Assembly (NCBI GenBank): GCA_022496805.1 | Contig: CM040100.1 | Span: forward strand, 24,085,009 to 24,149,008 | From: Pohlia nutans | Taxonomy: Eukaryota > Streptophyta > Bryopsida > Bryales > Mniaceae | Direction: 5' to 3' | Length of the DNA: 64,000 nt | Part shown: positions 49,891 to 60,970 of the stretch, one piece after another | Layout of the letters: each line of letters starts with the position of its first letter | Numbering within the stretch: position 1 is the first letter of the stretch | Position numbers and translations under genes: made by a program | Notes under the pieces: model-generated | What the model was told of the DNA's origin: nothing | What the model saw: only the letters and a program-made list of their open reading frames with translations | Database searches by the model: none

Positions 49891-50210
49891 ACCGTACGTG
49901 GAAGGCAGGGTCGGCATTTTCATGTCGAATAATTAATAAAAGTTGAAACAGTGGAGGTCGGCACTTTCAAAAGTAATTATTAAGAAATTGGCTATTAATA
50001 GCTAACATTAAAAAGAATCCGGCAGCTAAACGTTTTATTTTATTTTTTGTCTACGATTTTCGTTGAGTGTTATGTTTTTATTCTTTCTTTTTTCGGCTTT
50101 TTGTCGACTTTATTTTTGTTGATTTCGACAAAATACTTAATAAATCTATTTATTTTTTCGGCATTTTTTGGGGGAATTATTTTCTGCCGACCCTACCTTC
50201 CACATACGGT
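49891..50210. mobile_element. 320-bp TIR element
   Basis: Left ACCGTACGTGGAAGGCAG and right (other strand) ACCGTATGTGGAAGGTAG, both running on to GGTCGGCA. The flanks suggest TA as target, read as T-TA-CCGT and ACGG-TA-G. The superfamily is not assigned. Confidence 0.65.
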
Positions 50211-50215
50211 AGTTA

Positions 50216-50594
50216 TTAACCCCTAAAGGACCAGGGTGTTGAACTTAGCTCTTGCTTTTTGACAACTCTTGTAACAAGCTTATTTCCTCATTGGTGTGGG
50301 GTAATTTTGACGATCGGCACCGTTGAAATTAAAAAAGACTTATGTAGTTTTTTGTATGAAAAAGAATCATAGTTGCTGCCCGTTCAAAGCTCCATTCTTC
50401 CCCCCAATTCTTTCAATTGATTGTACATTTTTCCACAGTTGTTTAATTCATGCAAAATTGCTAAATTTAGCCTCTCTTTTTCATCACTTTCCAAAGCACC
50501 AATCCATTTCAATTTGGGTTGAGAAAATCCACTTTTTTCTTCATTATTCTCTCAAAACAAGCTAGTGGGGCTTGCTTTGACGTTTAAAGGTTAA
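50216..50594. mobile_element. 379-bp TTAA-flanked element
   Basis: Begins TTAACCCCTAAAGGACCAG and ends TTTGACGTTTAAAGGTTAA. Its last 40 bases match the end of 31218-31610 (GGGGCTTGCTTTGACGTTTA). It lies five bases from the preceding TIR element. Confidence 0.75.
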
Positions 50595-51197
50595 GTACAC
50601 TGAAGAATGCAAAATCTCCCAATGTGTCATAAAATACTTTTAGAAGGGGATGGAACATGAGCCTCCAAGCTTACCACCATAGAAGGAAAGTAACTTTCAT
50701 AGATGCCAAAATAGAATAACATAAATATATTTTCACATAATACGAATAACTAGATGGGCAATTGGCACTATATACTTATTTGTGGCACTATATTGGCCCT
50801 ATTTGTGCCACTACGTAAAAGTAATGTACATATCAAAAAAATTAATGTGAGATATCAAGACATTGACACATTGTGATCATAAAGTCACACAAATAGATAC
50901 ATTGTGATCACAAAGTTGCACAAATAAATACATTGTGGCCACAAAGTCGGACAAAGAATCACATGGCACAAATAGGGTGGTTGGCTTCTTAGATGAATTT
51001 TTTTTTAAGCGCAAAAAAATGGTGGATGACAGTGCCCTATGATTTGCTCTTCCCAATATTTGAAGTCGCACTAATAACTGGCAAATTGCAACAAGTGGGG
51101 AAAATATGTATATATGTATATTCTGAGAGTCAGGCACTGATGAATGCAACTAGGCGACGTACTTGACGTCATGAACCAGTAATAGACCTGTACTGTA

Positions 51198-52192
51198 CAG
51201 TACCCACCAACAAGTTTACGTTCAACCACCGAACTCCAAGTGCCAGTGAAAAAAAAGTGCAACTTTGAAAAATCATATCTCCCAATTTACAATTCCAAAC
51301 TTCATAAAACTGCCACATGTTTGCTTAGATACAAGTTAACTACATTCTAGGTGTCATTAGTATGCAAATTTGAGCCATGTGTCTAAGAAAAATCAGATTG
51401 CATTAATTGCACTCCAAGTTGTGTTTGTAGCTCCTACATCGTGAAGACAACATTCATTCTTCTTGAGCCAACACACTTCAAATTTTTGTGAGTTTGAGCT
51501 TCATATATGAATCTTCAACAACCTTTCAACAAAAAACATACTTCGTTCAAGCAATGTGGTAGCTTGTGGATACATTGTGTAAGTGTTTTTTATGAGTAGT
51601 TGCAATTCTAGTGGTTTTGTTTCTTGAGCTTGCAACTTTGCACAAATAGTAGAATTGGAAGGATTCTTTACTTCTTTAGGATTTTGGTGGGCATAACATC
51701 AACTGGAAGAAAAGAATTCACTCAAATTTGTAAATGCTGATGCTCCAGTTCTCAATTCAAATAGTCTTGGATAGCTTGAAAGATGGTCTTGAAAAATGGT
51801 CTTGAAAGATACTATCCAAAAGGAAGAGCTACCGCAAAACAAAGAAGAATTAGTCAACAACATTCAAAGGGCATGGGAAGAGATGTCTTTAGAGATGATT
51901 GAAGTTCTCCTTGCTAGCATGCCTCACCGTATGAAGGCTGTAATCAAAGCTAATGGTGGTAGCATTAGATGGTAGATAGTTTGTCAAAAAATGCTATATT
52001 TACATGTAAATCTATAAGTTTTTTGGTAAATGCCTAATATATTAGTAAAGTAGATTTCATTATCTCTCCAATGCACTTTGCGGTTTGTGATTTGGATCAT
52101 TTTTTAGCAAATGATGGCAATTTGAAATTGGAGATATGTACCTTGTTTCTGCAGAATGACTGCTGTGAATGTAAACTTGTTCGTGGGTACTG
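51198..52192 (+). mobile_element. Deletion derivative of a third Tc1-like family
   Basis: TA-flanked (51196-51197, 52193-52194). Ends: CAGTACCCACCAACAAGTTT at the left, CAGTACCCACGAACAAGTTT on the other strand at the right. Only the C-terminal end of a transposase remains inside. Non-autonomous. Confidence 0.85.
51826..51975 (+). pseudogene. Tc1-like transposase C-terminal fragment
   Basis: About 49 codons ending with TAG. It includes NNIQRAWEEMSLEMIEVLLA and SMPHRMKAVIKANGGSIRW, the usual Tc1 C-terminus (compare MAAVIKAKGGATRW in the intact copy at 6452). The catalytic core and DNA-binding domains are deleted. Confidence 0.85.
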
Positions 52193-52199
52193 TATAGTA

Positions 52200-53070
52200 T
52201 CCCAAAAGAAGTATCCATCAATTTGGATTTACAAAGTTTTGTCATTAGAAAATGATAAAATTGGAATTTTGGAGCCAAATTTGAATCAGTTGCAAAACAC
52301 AAGATACACAACACATGTTGTTGAGATTTGATTTTTTTTTTAAAACCCATTTTCAATTGAAATTAATAACTCCATTTTCAAACCCTAAATTCAAACAACA
52401 ATAAATAAGAATTTTGTTACTTGGTATAAAACTCATAATGAAAAGAATGCAAATCCTCTATAGAATTTGATGCAAAAGAAATTATGACTTTTGGAGGCTT
52501 ATATTAACTATAGAATCACTGATTGAATTATTTCCTAAGTTTCTCAATTTCCAAGGTTTTTTTAATTTTAATTTTAATTTTAATTTGTTTATATTAATTT
52601 CACCCCCGAAATGTCAAAAAATATATATATACATATATATTATAAAAATTATATGAAACGATTATATGCTAAGGAATTAAACTTTTTGGTATGAAGTATA
52701 TAAAAAAATCACTTGGAAATTGAGTAACTTAGCATAAGACATTTCAATTAGTAAATCTATAGTCAATAAGCCTCCAAAAATCATGATTCTTTTGCATATG
52801 ATTCTATAGAGGATTTGCATTCTTTCCATTACGAATTTTATACCTGGTAAGTAACAAAATTTGTATTTATTGCCGTTTGAATTTAGGATTTAAAAATAGA
52901 GCTCTTAACTTCAAGTGAAATTGGGTAAAAAATAGTATTTTTTATCAAATCTCAACAATATGTGTTGTGTATCTTGTATTTTGCAAATGGTTCAAACTTG
53001 GCTCAAAACTTCCACTATTATCATTTTCTAATGGCAAACCTTTGAAAACCCAAAATGACAGATACTTAGT
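52200..53070. repeat. Fold-back repeat, arms about 400 bp
   Basis: The left arm (TTGTCATTAGAAAATGATAA, CACAAGATACACAACACAT) is mirrored at 52940-53035 and further inward, with an AT-rich centre near 52630. Its outer left edge touches the Tc1 remnant end at 52192. Related to 48993-49582. No coding. Confidence 0.7.
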
Positions 53071-53236
53071 ATAGGGTATTGCACAATTTCGAGGAGCTAT
53101 GTGTACTTAACCATTAACCTCTAAGTGACCGATCAACCATATTTTGGTCGCAACCCAAATAGCAGTGACTACCCATGGGTAGGAAATTTGAACACACGTG
53201 GTTCTAAAACATATAGAAGTGTCCCACCCTTGCCTT

Positions 53237-53481
53237 TTAACCCTTAAAGGACATATGCTTTCTTAATGGCACACTCTAAATCTACTTTTTAAACTCCATT
53301 TTAAGCATGATTCTTTTTCTAATTTACTTTGATTCTATTCTAAATATATATAGATCCCTCAAAGGTGCTTGGTTTGATAGTTGAAAAACCCCATTAAATG
53401 CAATGGAGTAGAAGTTATGAGCAAAATTCTCCCAAAATAGCATCAACCCGTGGGGCTTGCTAAGTCATAGTTAAGGGTTAA
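53237..53481. mobile_element. 245-bp TTAA-flanked element
   Basis: Begins TTAACCCTTAAAGGACAT and ends AGTTAAGGGTTAA; contains GTGGGGCTTGCTAAGTCAT, related to the right parts of 31218 and 50216. Confidence 0.6.
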
Positions 53482-53787
53482 AGGTTGATTGGGATTTTTT
53501 TGGAAGGATTGTACATTTCAAAAAAAAAAGTGTTACATCTCACCCAATTTGGTTCATATTTTTTGAACTTTTGCGAAAATCACATACAATTTTTTGAAAT
53601 TGAAATGATATAAGGCTTTGAAAGCATCTTTACCTTGAAATATTCACTTTAACCCCAAACTGCCTAAACAACCGTTTTTTTACTAATGTACAAAATTGAG
53701 AGCTTTTTTCTCATCTGTCATGCACTTTTTGCAAGTAAAAGAAATACTACAGTGGGGCGAGACCGAAATTGTCACCTTGTGCAATTT

Positions 53788-54810
53788 GCTCCTCGAAATT
53801 GTACAGTGGGGCGAGACCGAAATTGTCACCTTGTGCAATTTCAAGGATAGTGCCCACACTGCTGCCAACTTTGACACCCTCCCGAGCGCTCGAAAATTGT
53901 TATTTATACATGAAATTTTAGACACAAAATCATTGTTATGTTGAAAACACGTGTACCAAATTTCAAAGCTAGAAGATTGATAATAAAAAAGATATTCAAG
54001 ATTTACTAACAAGGGGTAGCTGTAAGAAATGTTTCACAGCTGCCAACTTTGACACCCTCCCAAGGATTGAAGAATTTTTTTTTTCACATGGAATTTTTGG
54101 AGTAGGAACATCTTTATGTTTTTTACACATGTGAAAAAAATTCAAGTCCAAAAGACCCACAAAAAAAATGATATTCCAAATCTACCAACAGGTGTAGTTG
54201 TGAGAAACAAAGAGGAAAATCGTCTCACAACTTTGACAACCTCCCTAGAGTTGAGTATCTGTTATTTCAACATGAAAGTTTTTGCACGTGTTATCAACTA
54301 AAAATTGATTTTGTGCAAAAAATTCCATATTAAAATAACAAATTCCCAACCCTAGAGAGGCAGTCAAAGTTGTGAGACAATTTTCCTCTTTGTTTCTCAC
54401 AACTACACCTGTTGGTAGATTTGGAATATCATTTTTTTGTGGGTCTTTTGGACTTGAATTTTTTCACATGTGTAAACAACATAAAGACGTTCCTACTCCA
54501 AAAATTCCATGTGAAAAAAAAAATTCTTCAATCCTTGGGAGGGTGTCAAAGTTGGCAGCTGTGAAACATTTCTTACAGCTACCCCTTGTTAGTAAATCTT
54601 GAATATCTTTTTTATTATCAATCTTCTAGCTTTGAAATTTGGTACACATGTTTTCAACATAACAATGATTTTGTGTCTAAAATTTCATGTATAAATAACA
54701 ATTTTCGAGCGCTCGGGAGGGTGTCAAAGTTGGCAGCAGTGTGGGCACTATCCCTGAAATTGCACAAGGTGACAATTTCGGTCTCGCCCCACTGTACAAT
54801 TTCGAGGAGC
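53788..54810. repeat. 1023-bp near-perfect palindrome
   Basis: Arms of about 510 bp are near-identical inverted copies around a short centre near 54299 (ATCAACTAAAAATTGATTTTG). Each arm is itself built of three diverged units of about 180 bp that start AACTTTGACAxCCTCCC (left arm 53863, 54043, 54231). The outer left end carries a further local duplication of CAGTGGGGCGAGACCGAAAT. A transcript would fold into a very long hairpin. The segment lies between TTAACCCCAAACTGCC (53649) and TTAACCC (54820), so it may be the interior of a TTAA element. No protein coding. Confidence 0.9.
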
Positions 54811-55918
54811 TATGTGTAGTTAACCCTTAAGAGCATGCCTAGCAGCATGTGCTTTTGAGGGATCAACGTCAAGATTTGGTGTAGCCAACTCCTCTTGCTT
54901 CAAAGTCTGACCCAACAACTACTCACTAACGTTGAAAAATAGTATTTGAGGCCAAAATTTGAGATTTCTCCGCCATCTATAAAAGCTTTGGCACAAGCAA
55001 ATTACTCACACCAATGAAGCATTTTTGCTTAATCAATAATTAGGTAATGAGCTTGAAGACTATTCACCGGCCCATGCTTCAAGGCCATCAAGTTCTTTTC
55101 ATAAAATCTTCTTTTAATAAGTTGCCTTGGAGTTTGCACGAGGAGTGTTGTTGGGTACTTTAAGTCTTACATTCCTTTAAGTTAAAAATGACCCTCAAAT
55201 TAATGCTTGGTGGACATATTTGGTCTAGAGCTGTTGGGCTTGTTCTAAACGCAGGCCCAACAACACCCATTTTGCACTCACCAACGCTATTTATGAATGA
55301 TAAAGTACCTCTTTGGACATGGAGTTTGATATTCGCTCACCAAATATTGCCCATATGGCGAGAGGTGATTCTTGCATCAAGCAATTTGTACCATTCTTTA
55401 ACAAGTCCATGCTCCCACTTTATGAACTTTAGTTTAGTAAATTTATTCTTCGCCATTATGATTGTCCCAAGTAGTGACAAAACTAGGAGTTTAAAATTGA
55501 TTGATGTGAGAACCACCCTTCACTATATTGACAATATTTGGTGTGCAAATATCAAACTCCACACCATAAAAGGTGCTTTATCATCCAAACATAGGTTTGG
55601 TGAGTGGAAAACAACTGTTGTTGGCCCTGCTCTAAGTGACTATGGACCATTTTCTAGTCGTAGCCCAAATAGCAGTGACTACCCATGGTTAGGAAATGAC
55701 AGTTTTCAAGTTTTGGTTTTTTGTCAAAATTGGGAATAGAGATCATGTTCTACTATTGTTTGATACATTTCATTTGCAATATTTAGGTTCACTAAGGAAG
55801 TTTTCAAAGAAAAAGACCTTCATATTGTCCTAGTGTTATAAAACTTATCATGTTGGGAATCAGGAAAATCATGTCCTTTAAGGATCAAGGTTCTTTAGCT
55901 CGTCTCTGCCACACCTTA

Positions 55919-56041
55919 GAATCTTGCCACTATTCCCGAATCACTGTATCAGATCCCCGAATCATGACAAGTCCACATTATCTTTAGCTAAAGAATTGGG
56001 TGGGGAGATACTACTGAAACTTCTACAGTGCTACTCAATGA
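55919..56041 (+). repeat. Left 123-bp direct repeat flanking an inserted block
   Basis: Identical except for two bases to 56488-56610. Starts GAATCTTGCCACTATTCCCG, ends GTGCTACTCAATGA. Confidence 0.9.
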
Positions 56042-56487
56042 AAAAAAAAATTCTTCAATCCTTGGGAGGGTGTCAAAGTTGGCAGCTGTGAAACATTTCT
56101 TACAGCTACCCCTTGTTAGTAAATCTTGAATATCTTTTTTATTATCAATCTTCTAGCTTTGAAATTTGGTACACATGTTTTCAACATAACAATGATTTTG
56201 TGTCTAAAATTTCATGTATAAATAACAATTTTCTAGCGCTCGGGAGGGTGTCAAAGTTGGCAGCAGTGTGGGCACTATCCCTGAAATTGCACAAGGTGAC
56301 AATTTCGGTCTCGCCCCACTGTACAATTTCGAGGAGCTATGTGTAGTTAACCCTTAAGAGCATGCCTAGCAGCATGTGCTTTTGAGGGATCAACGTCAAG
56401 ATTTGGTGTAGCCAACTCCTCTTGCTTCAAAGTCTGACCCAACAACTACTCACTAACGTTGAAAAATAGTATTTGAAGCCAAAATTT
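56042..56487 (+). repeat. Inserted copy of palindrome right arm plus flank
   Basis: 446 bp almost identical to about 54518-54962, starting inside the right arm of the palindrome and running on into its outside flank (GCATGTGCTTTTGAGGGATC). It lies exactly between the two 123-bp direct repeats. Confidence 0.88.
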
Positions 56488-56610
56488 GAATCTTGCCACT
56501 ATTCCCGAATCATTGTATCAGATCCCCGAATCATGACAAGTCCACATTATCTTTAGCTAAAGAATTGGGTGGGGAGATACTAGTGAAACTTCTACAGTGC
56601 TACTCAATGA
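56488..56610 (+). repeat. Right 123-bp direct repeat
   Basis: Second copy of the flanking duplication (mismatches at CATTGTATC against CACTGTATC, and CTAGTG against CTACTG). Confidence 0.9.
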
Positions 56611-56994
56611 TTTCATTTTTTCAATTAAAGATAGCCCAATTGCTACACTTGACATACAGTCGCTAATTTGAATGAAGGAATTTTGAAATTATGAAAGGAA
56701 TAATAGCCATATACTTTGGATAAAACTTAGTTGAGTTGCCAAATTTTGCCTACGTATTACCCAAATATCATCATAGTAACACCAAGTATCACCAAAGTAT
56801 CGTGAAAAAGTTGGCTATTTGGGAAAATTGAAAAGAAAATCACTGGTGTTACTGTTGAAAAGAGTGGACTCCACTAATTGCTAAAGAATCTTATGATGGC
56901 CTATTCACATACACCAATGCTACCGCATGCATGCATGTGTCAAATAACTTTGAGGGAGTATGTAGAAATATAAAATACGCAATTAGAAATTACT

Positions 56995-57582
56995 TTAACC
57001 CCTAAACGTACCAGGGTATCCCTGGAATTGACAATTTGAGAAAAATCATCATAAAGTACTATTTAGAAGAATATTTTGGAATTGATATACAAATGAAAGT
57101 TTTAGATTTTGAATTTTAGATTCCATCCGTATGGTTGGATTCACTAATACTATAACCAATATTTAGTTATAAAATTTGAAAGTTAAAATTAAAAATTCCT
57201 TCTAAATTCGATTACAAACAAAATTTTAACATTTTTTGAGTAAAATTTGTTGTAATGAATTTGAAATGAGATACTTTTAAACATGGTGATTTTTTGAAAT
57301 TTTTGTGTTTCTTAAGTCTATGACCTCATTTTCGCAAGATCACTTTTGAACTACAGTAAACGCAATTTTGGTTTGGTCAATGACTTGACATACTTCTACA
57401 TTTGTAATTTTAGAAAAATATGTAATCAAGTATGACTAAATCCAACCGTTAGATAGGACAACAACTTGATGAAGAATCTCCAAAAAAATGGATGATTTTC
57501 ATCCAAGCATTGATGAGAACGTGAGAAGGGTTTGAATCTGTTAGTCGTCCACTTTCTGGACGCTCTGACGTTTAGGGGTTAA
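56995..57582. mobile_element. 588-bp TTAA-flanked element
   Basis: Begins TTAACCCCTAAACGTACCAG and ends GACGTTTAGGGGTTAA. The interior is distantly related to the 575-bp family. Confidence 0.8.
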
Positions 57583-59136
57583 CGCATGACAACAAGAAAG
57601 ACAACGCAAAAATGGAGCATGGCTCTACTTGCGGCACTGTAAAGCAGATGTAGAGTGCTTGAATAGTAGTTGCAAGTAAGAAAAGACAAAACTTTGAATA
57701 TTTTTTTGTTTCTCGATCTTTCCTTCCTCCGTTTCGGAACGCAGATGCAAGTGCGGCAGGCTTGGTGTGAATGATAAGGAAGAGGAAGGAATATCGTGAT
57801 TGTTGAAATCAAGCTGTAAGTGCCGTTTTATTCTTTTTTAAATCATTGGCCTTGATATTATTTTGTCAGGTCCGGAAATTATCAAACTGTATTTTGATAA
57901 GGTAGAGAATGTACAGTGATTGATAAAGTGGAGAATACAATAACCGTTTCCAGCATCTCCACTCTCTGCCAACTAGACCACGTACGATGGAAAAAGAAAA
58001 TTGGAGTTCATTTTTCTACGTCTGTACTTTGTGTAAATGGTTTTGCCATTGGAAGTAGGGGCCTATTCGAGTACAAAATAGCAGCGGAGCCTATTTGCAC
58101 TTGGAAAGTACACATTTAAAATAGTTGTCTTCCAAAATGGTAAGATATGATGTTATCCCCTACCTTATAAGACAAAAACTTAGGCCTGCTTTACATGAAG
58201 GCTGAAGGCTACTTTTGTGGTGTGACAAGTTGCAATCTTTGTAGCTCATTGGTTGAAATTCATGAAATCAACCTCCAAGACCTTTATATGATGAAGTCAA
58301 GGCCATTCTTTGAAATTTATATTTTGATGGGCTAAAATTATATTCTAGTGCACTAAAGACAAACCCTGACACAGCTCGCCATCCAAAATTGGATTGACCC
58401 AAAATAGAAACCCAATTCTCCTTCTTTGGGTCGTATCAGAGCTTTTTTCCTTCTTCACCCCTTACTATATTTGATTCAAGTTGGTTTTTAAATGTTTATC
58501 GCCTCTACCCTCATGTCAAGTGGGCCTTAGGGGTGCTTTACATATGAAGACAAACCTGATTATTCTTGGGCCCAATTCAACCAAATTTTAGCTTGTATTC
58601 GTCTTAAGCCAAACCTCAAGTATTCAATATAATAATATTATAACAAAGCCCATTTCTGACCCATGTATAATGGCATTGGATCTATAGAAAAGGAGGAAGA
58701 TGAAGGGAAGGAGACTAAAACGAGTTGTTCACATCTGCAAACAATTCAAAGGTGTTGATTGCTGAAATTGTATATTATTTAACGAAAAAAAATAAGAAGT
58801 AATTTTATTTTTTTATATTGAAATTTGAAAACCGGCCCAAGCCCACGAAGTGGTCTTCCATTTTGGGTGCTCACTGCTCAGTCTATATATTATCCAATGT
58901 CCCGGATTAATGTGCTGCAGATATATTGAAATGGACTCCAACAAAGTGGAGACAAGAGACCAGGGTTCTTTTGGTGCAGGAGAATCACTGTGTGTGGTAC
59001 ATCCACTACTCCCTCCAAGAGACTACGAGATGTGTAAATTCAGCTTCGCTTACATGCAAGGTGCGACAACTGACCATCTATCATTTGACGTTCAAGTCAA
59101 ATAAGCTTCAATCTAACCCCTAAAGGACCACAACTA
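57583..59136. other. Intergenic with possible exon fragments
   Basis: Two exon-like pieces are seen: 57916-58119 (GSRGLFEYKIAAEPICTWK) and 58919-59104 after GTGCTGCAG (VETRDQGSFGAGESLCVVHP, ending at TAA). Codon use is less AT-biased than the surroundings. No family was recognised and no gene model could be joined. The second ends 11 bases before an element end at 59115. Confidence 0.3.
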
Positions 59137-60521
59137 CAGTGACAGACAAAACTGAGTATTGATTTGAAACTTTTCCATTCAAACAACCATACCATGAGCA
59201 TCAATGGGCAAAGTCCAAAAGTGAATATGCAAAAGTTGTAGTGTGCGACATATAACACATTACTATGGAAGTTTGAAGAAAAACTCAATTGTGATTTGAA
59301 AGAAAATGAATTTCAAAGTTAGCCATGTCTAAAACTCGGTTTTGTGCGATATAATTCGGAACTACTTTAAATTTTGTCAATGTTTTTTTAGAGCTTGAAA
59401 AAAACTCTTTGTGCCTTGGCATGTTGGTATACATCATTTTAGATTGTTGTACACAAAAATTGAAGGAAGTTGATATTTATAGAATTTAAAATATTCATAA
59501 TTTGACAAACATGCAAATGATGTTGGTTCTCACGATATTTGAATTATTTTTTGGAATTGAGAGCATGGGACTGCATTGGCCATTGTATAGAGAGCATAGG
59601 TTGCAACATGAACCATTGTTACATCTTAATGCCCTTGCATTTGAAATAGTTGTTGAATAGGCCAATGCATTCAATTTATATATTAGAGCTATATGATGCA
59701 ATTTTTTGGTTTAGGTTTTTTGTTCAAAAACTAGAGTTCATGACGCACATAATCAATCCTACAAATCAAAAAAAAATATATATATATCATTTTCAATATC
59801 ATCAAAAAGTTCAAAACTGCCAGAAATTACACTGACTTTCATAAAATTGACAATTTTTTGATGATACTGAACACAAAAAAAACAAGTTGTTCAATTGGTT
59901 GATTGAGTATGTGCGTCATGAACTCTAGACTTTGTACAAAAAAGGTAGACCAAAAAACTGCATCATACAACTCTAATATATAAATTGAATGCATTGGCCT
60001 ATTCAACAACTATTTCAAATGCAAGGGCATTAAGATGTAACAATGGTTCATGTTGCAACCTATGCTCTCTATACAATGGCCAATGCAGTCCCATGCTCTC
60101 AATTCCAAAAAATAATTCAAATATCGTGAGAACCAACATCATTTGCATGTTTATCAAATTGTGAATATTTTAAATTTTATAAATATCAACTTCCTTCAAT
60201 TTTTGTGTACAACAATCTACAATGATGTATACCAACATGCCAAGGCACAAAAAGTTTTTTTCAAGCTCTAAAAGAAAATTGACAAATTTAAAGTAGTTCC
60301 GAATTATACCGCACAAAACCGAGTTTTAGACATGGCTAACTTTGAAATTCATTTTCTTTCAAATCACAATTGAGTTTTTCTTCAAACTTCCATAGTAATG
60401 TGTTATATGTCGCACACTACAACTTTTGCATATTCACTTTTGGACTTTGCCCATTGATGCTCATGGTATGGTTGTTTGAATGGAAAAGTTTCAAATTAAT
60501 ACTCAGTTTTGTCCGTCACTG
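59137..60521. mobile_element. Tc1-derived fold-back element
   Basis: 1385 bp, TA on both sides (59135-59136, 60522-60523). Ends CAGTGACAGACAAAACTGAG and, on the other strand, CAGTGACGGACAAAACTGAG, almost the ends of the Tc1 element at 60971. The whole element is an inverted repeat with arms of about 690 bp meeting near 59829, and each arm holds the inner CTAAAACTCGGTTTTGTGC motif. No coding. Inserted in a TTAA-type element whose uninterrupted relative is at 22773. Confidence 0.9.
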
Positions 60522-60970
60522 TATGTTTCTCTCCAAACACTTTAAAATATCCCTTCTCATAAAAAGATAATTTTTTTTTGATCTAAAACCTTTTTGACCG
60601 ATTCAACCGTAGGATATTTCAACCAACTTGAATTTATTACAACCTAAAAAATTTCAACCGTTCAAGATTCTTCAATGGTATGATTAAATTGTAATAAAGA
60701 GTAGAAATGGTTTTTTTTTTGTGTTTTGGGGGGAGGGGTGTGTAGTGTTTAGGTACTCTAGAAGTCATAAAGTCATAGTCATATCAGCTTTGACACTCTA
60801 CTTACATTCTTTTCATGCTGTGACTACATCAAAGTCCTGACATAGAAAACAATGAAAGTTTTGATTGAACCAGATCAAGTCCCAAGTCCTCCATCAGCAA
60901 TTTGGAAGTGCCACATTAGAGCATTCACACCCATGCACGCTAGAGCTGACTCACTGAAATTATTCATCTA

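Noticed and set aside
53683..54012. 109-codon minus-strand frame repeated at 54586 and 56113
   Set aside because: It occurs in both palindrome arms and the copied block; identity reflects the DNA repeat, and no protein features were recognised.
55188..55739. 183-codon plus-strand open frame
   Set aside because: Its first part repeats, inverted, at 63700-63835 and its end repeats near 53145-53180 and 27080-27130; it lies in dispersed repeat DNA with no domain, so the frame is probably chance.
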